From Pseudomonadota bacterium (GTDB taxonomy: Bacteria > Pseudomonadota > Alphaproteobacteria > Sphingomonadales > Sphingomonadaceae), in NCBI GenBank assembly GCA_023417515.1, contig JAEZFL010000086.1, positions 1-36,169 on the forward strand: 36,169 nt of DNA. The letters are read 5' to 3'. The notes under the pieces are model-generated. The model was not told the DNA's origin and made no database searches. It saw only the letters and a list, made by a program, of their open reading frames with translations. Shown in pieces: positions 32,308 to 36,169 of the stretch. The first letter of the stretch is position 1. Each line of letters begins with the position of its first letter. A program made the translations under genes and the position numbers.

Positions 32308-33884
32308 AGCTCGCTCTCATCGTCGATCACGACGCCCTGCCCCGCTTCGCGCTCGAAGCGGTGGACTCGATCCGCGGCTGCGACGAGGTCACGATCTATT
32401 CCTGCACCAACACCAGCCTGAAGCGGAAGGCGCTTCGCCACGGCGCCTATTACGCGCTCAACCTGCGCGCGGTGCGCAACCCCTACACCCGCTCGGCCCC
32501 GGTCGACGGGCTCAAGAAGCGCATCGCCGGCCGCGTCGTCTTCGAATCCGGCCATGACGGCGCCTGGCAGACGCTGCCCGACGCCATCGTCGACGATCTT
32601 CGCGGCTTCGACGTCATCCTCAAGTTCGGCATGGGCCTGCTCCGGGTGCCGCCGCCCGATCGGCTTCCGGCGCCGATCCTCTCCTATCATCATGGCGATC
32701 CCGACAAGTTTCGCGGCCGTCCCGCCGGCTTCTGGGAGATGAAGCAGGGCGAGAAGGTCATGGGCCAGATCGTCCAGGCCATCGGCAACAAGCTCGACGC
32801 CGGCCGGGTCGCCGCCTTCGCCGAAACCAAGGTCTATCCCTGGTCGTGGCGCGCGACCCTGATCGAGGCCTACCGCCACTCGCCGCTGATCATGGACGAG
32901 GCCGTCCGCAACGCCGTCGCCGGGCGCTGGCTCGACAAGCCCTGCACCGGCCGCAACTATCGCCTTCCGAGCAACGCTTCGGTGGCAAAGTTCGCGCTCG
33001 GCTCGACAGGCCAGTTCGCCCGTCGCCTCCTCTACGGCGCCTTCGTCGAGAAGCGCTGGCAGGTCTCGGTCGCGCCGACGGACGGGAAGGACGTGGACAG
33101 CCTCCTCACCGACGGCGACTTCCCCGAGGCGGGCCGCTGGCGGACGCTCGACGTCCCGCCCGCCTACACCTTCTACGCCGACCCCTTCTTCAGCAGCGAT
33201 CCCCCTGGAATCCTGGTCGAGGCGCTTCGGGCGAGCACCGGCATCGGCGAGATCGTGCTGGTCGACGGCGAGCATCGCCGCGTCTCCGACGCCCCCAACC
33301 ACGTCTCCTATCCCGCCACGTTCGAACATCGCGGCCGCCAGCTCGTCATCCCAGAAATGGTCGCGTGCTCCGCCCCGCGCATCTTCGCATTCGAGGACGG
33401 CGCCCTGCGCGACATCGGCCCGCTCAGGGTCGCCGGCGATCCGAGGATCCTCGACCCGACCCTGGTCGAGCATGGCGGCCGCCTCTATCTGTTCGGCAAC
33501 GACGCCGCGCTCGGCGCCAACGCGCTCCTCCTATGGTCCGCCGACAGCCTCGACGACGAGTTCCAGCCCCACCCGGCGAGCCCGGTCCGGGTCTCGCCCG
33601 AAGGCGCGCGCATGGCCGGCAACCTGGTCCGCTCGGGCGGCCGCCTCGTCCGCCTCGGGCAGGATTTTACCTCCGGCTATGGCGACGGCATCATCGGCTT
33701 CGAGGTCGAGGCGCTGACGCCCGATTCCTATCGCGAGCGCCGCCTCGGCCGGCTGCGCTTCGCCGACCGCCGCGGCCCGCACACGCTCAATGTGCGCGAC
33801 GGCGAGATGGTGTTCGACTGGTATGTCGACCGGGTCTCGCCGCTCGCGAGCTTCCGCCGCCTCGCCGCGCGTTTGCGGAGCTAG
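32304..33884 (+). CDS. Formyltransferase fused to a GH43-like beta-propeller domain
   Basis: A 526-residue two-domain protein. Residues about 1-200 resemble N10-formyl-THF-dependent formyltransferases: SYHHGDPDKFRGRPAGFWEM followed by NKLDAGRV. His129 and Asp165 are 36 residues apart, the same spacing as the catalytic His and Asp in Fmt and ArnA. The usual Asn two residues before the His is Ser127. Residues about 275-520 form a beta-rich propeller-like domain (YTFYADPFF, DPTLVEHGGRLYLFGND, SPEGARMAGNLV, FTSGYGDGI) like that attached to glucosamine inositolphosphorylceramide transferases and GH43/62-type folds. A role in N-formylating the 4-amino sugar is inferred. GTG 32304 makes a GTGA overlap. 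It ends convergently, sharing CTAG with the next gene. Confidence 0.8.
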   Translation: MKLALIVDHDALPRFALEAVDSIRGCDEVTIYSCTNTSLKRKALRHGAYYALNLRAVRNPYTRSAPVDGLKKRIAGRVVFESGHDGAWQTLPDAIVDDLRGFDVILKFGMGLLRVPPPDRLPAPILSYHHGDPDKFRGRPAGFWEMKQGEKVMGQIVQAIGNKLDAGRVAAFAETKVYPWSWRATLIEAYRHSPLIMDEAVRNAVAGRWLDKPCTGRNYRLPSNASVAKFALGSTGQFARRLLYGAFVEKRWQVSVAPTDGKDVDSLLTDGDFPEAGRWRTLDVPPAYTFYADPFFSSDPPGILVEALRASTGIGEIVLVDGEHRRVSDAPNHVSYPATFEHRGRQLVIPEMVACSAPRIFAFEDGALRDIGPLRVAGDPRILDPTLVEHGGRLYLFGNDAALGANALLLWSADSLDDEFQPHPASPVRVSPEGARMAGNLVRSGGRLVRLGQDFTSGYGDGIIGFEVEALTPDSYRERRLGRLRFADRRGPHTLNVRDGEMVFDWYVDRVSPLASFRRLAARLRS

Positions 33885-35047
33885 GCGGCCTCCATGCCGA
33901 CAGCCGCGCCGCGCCGGCGCGATGCCGCCTCGCGGTACAGAGCTTCATAGGCCGCGGCCATCGCGCGGGGCGAATGGTTCGCCTCGACATGGGCCTTTTG
34001 GGCGGCGGCCATCGACCGGGCCTGGTCGGGCGATCGAAGCATCTCCACCGCCTTCGCCGCCACTTCTCCTTCGTCGGCGCTGGACCACAGCCAGTCCTCC
34101 GCGCCGGCCGAATAGCCCTCGGCCAGCTGCAGCGCGACCACCGGCAGCCCCGCCGCCACCGCCTGCAGCCCCGCCACCCCCGGCACCGAACCGACATTGG
34201 ACGTGATGTAGAGGTCCATCACCGCCATCGGCGGCGCCAGGTCGCGGATCAGGCCGGGGAGGTGGACCCGCCCGTCCAGGCCGTGGGCCGCGACCGCGTC
34301 CCGCACCCGGTCCATGTCCGGCCCGTCGCCGCCCATCAGGAAATGCACGTCGGGTCCGAGAGCGCGCGCGATCGCCGCGAAGATCTCGACGTAGCGATGC
34401 GACTGGCGGTCCGGCGAGATTCGCCCGATCGTCCCGACCACCCGCGCATCGGGCGGGATTCCGAGCTGGGCGCGATAGGCCGCGCGCCCGGCCGCACCGA
34501 CCGCGTCCAGGTCCGGCTCGCTCACGCCGACCGGGATCACCCGCGAGGCGATCCGTGGCCGCCGCGCCCGGAAGCGCTCCCAATAGGGATCGGCAACCAT
34601 GAAGGAGAGGCCGTGCCGCCGCTCCGCCATGCGCGCGTGGAGCCAGCGCTGCCATTTGGGAATCGGCATGCTGACGGCGTGATAGGTCTCGACGATGGCG
34701 GGCCCGCGCCCGCGGGTCACCGCGTGGAGCAGCTTGAGCAGCGAGCCGAACATCGCCCCATAAGTGAGGTGGCAATGGATGACGTCCCGGCTCCGAAGCC
34801 AGCGGCGGTTGCGCCAGATCCACGGCAGCAGCGCGGCATAGACCGGGACTCCGCCGCTCGGCCGCCGGCTGGTGAAGCGAAGGTCGACGGCGTCGCTCAG
34901 ACCCTGGTGCGAGCGCTCTTCGGGCAGCCGGAAGCCGGACACCACGCTCACCTCGTGCCCGGCGGCCGCCTCGCGATTGGCAAGCTCGATCATGAGCCGC
35001 TCCCCGCCCCCGCGGGCGAAGCTTGGAACCACATGAAGGATCTTCAT
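33881..35047 (-). CDS. Glycosyltransferase family 4, altered EX7E motif
   Basis: A 388-residue GT-B protein starting ILHVVPSFARGGGERLMIELA, the common GT4 N-terminus with the GGGE acceptor/phosphate loop. HCHLTYGAMFGSLLKL and ETYHAVSMPIPKW lie in the N-terminal half, VIPVGVSEPDLDAVG and VVGTIGRISPDRQSHRYVEI in the C-terminal half. Where GT4 enzymes carry EX7E, this one has Ser287 and Gln295 (SVPGVAGLQAVAAGLPVV), so both glutamates are replaced. It may use the donor differently or be impaired. ATG 35047 begins the Rossmann strand; the open frame upstream to 35617 is antisense to the ketoisomerase. It converges on the formyltransferase gene, both stops lying in one CTAG. Confidence 0.85.
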   Translation of the reverse strand: MKILHVVPSFARGGGERLMIELANREAAAGHEVSVVSGFRLPEERSHQGLSDAVDLRFTSRRPSGGVPVYAALLPWIWRNRRWLRSRDVIHCHLTYGAMFGSLLKLLHAVTRGRGPAIVETYHAVSMPIPKWQRWLHARMAERRHGLSFMVADPYWERFRARRPRIASRVIPVGVSEPDLDAVGAAGRAAYRAQLGIPPDARVVGTIGRISPDRQSHRYVEIFAAIARALGPDVHFLMGGDGPDMDRVRDAVAAHGLDGRVHLPGLIRDLAPPMAVMDLYITSNVGSVPGVAGLQAVAAGLPVVALQLAEGYSAGAEDWLWSSADEGEVAAKAVEMLRSPDQARSMAAAQKAHVEANHSPRAMAAAYEALYREAASRRRGAAVGMEAA

Positions 35048-35152
35048 CGGGGGCTTTCGAAATGCACGGTGACGGAGCGGGTTAGCGCCTGCCCCCGGCA
35101 CTGCCAACCGCGAAGGGGCGCGCGAGGGCTTGCCCTCGGCCGGGGCGCGGAT
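35048..35152. promoter_or_regulatory. Divergent intergenic region
   Basis: A 105-bp gap between the minus-strand glycosyltransferase and the plus-strand ketoisomerase, so promoters in both directions are expected here. It holds a small hairpin, CGAGGG (35123-35128) with CCCTCG (35133-35138). No clear -35/-10 pair was identified. Confidence 0.25.
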
Positions 35153-35608
35153 ATGCCGGTGCGCAGACAAAGACCGGGGATTTCCTTGCAGCTTCTCGAA
35201 CGCCTCTTCGACAATTGCGCGCTCTATCGCCACGCGGTGATCGCCGACGACCGCGGCAGCCTCGTCGCGCTGGAGGGCGAGCGCAACCTGCCTTTCGCCA
35301 TCGCCCGGGTCTATTATCTGTTCGGCGCAGCGGCCGGGGCCGAGCGCGGCTTCCACGCCCACCGCGAGCTCCGGCAATGGGCCGTGTGCGTCGCCGGCGC
35401 CTGCACCATCATCGTGGACGACGGCCGCGAGCGGCGCGAGGTGCGCATGGACAGCCCCCACAAGGGCCTTCTCATCGGCAATATGCTGTGGCGCGAGATG
35501 CGCGACTTCACGCCCGGTGCTGTGCTGATGGTGCTCGCTTCGGCTCCCTATGACGAGGCGGACTATATCCGCGATTACGACGAGTTCCTGGCGGAGGCAG
35601 CCAAATGA
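35153..35608 (+). CDS. Sugar 3,4-ketoisomerase, FdtA/QdtA-type cupin
   Basis: A 151-residue cupin of the WxcM-like family that isomerises dTDP-4-keto-6-deoxyglucose to the 3-keto sugar. Visible are DDRGSLVALEGERNLPFAIARVYY, then FHAHRELRQWAVCVAGACTIIVDDG (the His-rich cupin core with HAH and the following acidic and aromatic residues), and the C-terminal SAPYDEADYIRDYDEF, a close match to FdtA/WxcM endings. ATG 35153 follows a GGGG-rich stretch; a TTG further in (about 35187) is possible. Its stop overlaps the acyltransferase ATG (ATGA). Whether the product is the galacto (Fuc3N) or gluco (Qui3N) isomer cannot be told by eye. Confidence 0.87.
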   Translation: MPVRRQRPGISLQLLERLFDNCALYRHAVIADDRGSLVALEGERNLPFAIARVYYLFGAAAGAERGFHAHRELRQWAVCVAGACTIIVDDGRERREVRMDSPHKGLLIGNMLWREMRDFTPGAVLMVLASAPYDEADYIRDYDEFLAEAAK

Positions 35609-36072
35609 GCGCGCCATTCATCCATCCGCTCGCCGATGTCGGCGACGCCGCGATCGGCGCCGGAACCCGCGTCTGGCAATATGCGGTGATCGTCCGCGGC
35701 GCCCGCATCGGCAGCGACTGCAACATCTGCGCGCACACCTTCGTCGAGGGCGGCGCCGTGGTCGGCGACCGCGTGACGCTGAAGAGCGGCGTGTTCGTGT
35801 GGGACGGGATCACGCTCGAGGACGACGTCTTCGTCGGCCCCAACGCGACCTTCACCAACGACCCCTTCCCGCGCTCACGCGTCGCCGTGGACTATCCCGC
35901 GACCCTGGTGAAGCGCGGCGCCAGCATCGGCGCCGGCGCGGTCATCCTTCCCGGCCTCACCATCGGCGAAGGCGCGATGATCGGCGCCGGCGCGGTTGTG
36001 ACGAAGGACGTCCCCCCCGGCGAAACCTGGGCCGGCAATCCGGCCCGGATGATCGGCAGGGCGGGGGACTAG
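35605..36072 (+). CDS. Hexapeptide-repeat sugar N-acyltransferase (FdtC/WxcM-like)
   Basis: A 155-residue left-handed beta-helix acyltransferase. Repeated hexapeptides are visible (GAGTRV, IGSDCNICAHTFVEGGAVVGDRV, ASIGAGAVILPGLTIGEGAMIGAGAVVTKDVPPGE) with the closing WAGNPARMIG typical of the family. FVGPNATFTND is the extended loop shared by FdtC and WbpD-type enzymes that acetylate 3-amino sugars. Coupled to the ketoisomerase by an ATGA overlap, it would N-acetylate dTDP-3-amino-3,6-dideoxyhexose. The aminotransferase that must act between them is not in the window and may lie just to the right, or be the PglE-like enzyme at 29108. Confidence 0.88.
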   Translation: MSAPFIHPLADVGDAAIGAGTRVWQYAVIVRGARIGSDCNICAHTFVEGGAVVGDRVTLKSGVFVWDGITLEDDVFVGPNATFTNDPFPRSRVAVDYPATLVKRGASIGAGAVILPGLTIGEGAMIGAGAVVTKDVPPGETWAGNPARMIGRAGD

Positions 36073-36077
36073 GAAAA

Positions 36078-36169
36078 CCCCTCCCCTTCAGGGGACGGGC
36101 TCAAGGGGTGGGGGCGCGGCATAGCCGCGCGCGGCGGGCCGCGGCGCCCCCACCCCCACCCCACCACGG
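36078..36169. repeat. GC-rich palindromic intergenic element, cut by window end
   Basis: After the acyltransferase stop, CCCCT/AGGGG (36079-36094 region) is followed by GGGGTGGGGGCG (36105-36116) pairing perfectly with CGCCCCCACCCC (36145-36156), with further inner GC pairing. The last bases repeat CCCCACCCC. This has the look of the REP-type palindromes scattered between genes in alphaproteobacteria. It could also act as a transcript end. The right boundary lies outside the window. Confidence 0.5.

Noticed and set aside
32846..35152. Long frame running into the ketoisomerase from upstream
   Set aside because: It overlaps the formyltransferase fusion and the opposite-strand glycosyltransferase; only the part from 35153 has family features.
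1..36169. CRISPR arrays, prophage genes, IS transposases, toxin-antitoxin pairs
   Set aside because: No regularly spaced short repeats, integrase, transposase or phage structural genes were seen in the reading frames.

Overview
The window is very GC-rich and looks like a chromosomal segment from an alphaproteobacterium, most likely a sphingomonad (Sphingomonadales). The grounds are general: base composition, heavy GTG/TTG start use, a BamA-type TamA next to TamB, and alphaproteobacterial-style polysaccharide enzymes. No rRNA or other taxonomic marker is present, so the order-level call is an inference.

Left end (1-2570). A long inverted-repeat element (about 4-178) precedes a tRNA-Phe(GAA) gene that carries a G-G mismatch in its acceptor stem. 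Housekeeping genes follow: a cytochrome b561 with an FNR-like half-palindrome upstream, a YgiD-type extradiol dioxygenase, and a convergent Nudix hydrolase.

Outer-membrane block (2570-18171, all minus strand). Five genes lie head to tail and look like one transcription unit: a TpsB transporter (FhaC/ShlB family), its large glycine-rich TpsA exoprotein, a signal-peptide-bearing TPR-CHAT protein with an intact His/Cys caspase-like dyad, TamA and TamB. tpsB/tpsA overlap by ATGA, tpsA/CHAT overlap by 8 nt, CHAT to tamA is a short gap, and tamA/tamB overlap by 1 nt. Together they suggest a two-partner secretion system with a dedicated exported CHAT protease, co-expressed with outer-membrane assembly factors. 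This is the most unusual part of the window.

Middle (18290-21400). On the minus strand are a PDZ-containing M48 metalloprotease, a small lipoprotein and galE. On the plus strand is a small exported single-TM protein followed by an excellent intrinsic terminator with a UUCG loop.

Polysaccharide region (21486-36072). Precursor genes are UDP-GlcNAc 2-epimerase (wecB-like), a UDP-HexNAc 6-dehydrogenase, a UDP-glucuronate 4-epimerase and galE. A tightly coupled plus-strand operon (26119-33884) encodes a multi-TM Wzy-like protein, a GT4 glycosyltransferase, a PglC-type phosphoglycosyltransferase, a PglE-type aminotransferase, a PglF/WbpM-type 4,6-dehydratase and a fusion of a formyltransferase with a beta-propeller-like domain. 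A convergent GT4 enzyme and an fdtA-fdtC pair follow at the right edge. The set predicts a surface glycan containing a 4-amino-4,6-dideoxy sugar (possibly N-formylated) plus a 3-acetamido-3,6-dideoxyhexose. A J-domain membrane protein sits among these genes. The last 100 bases hold a GC-rich palindromic intergenic element cut by the window edge.
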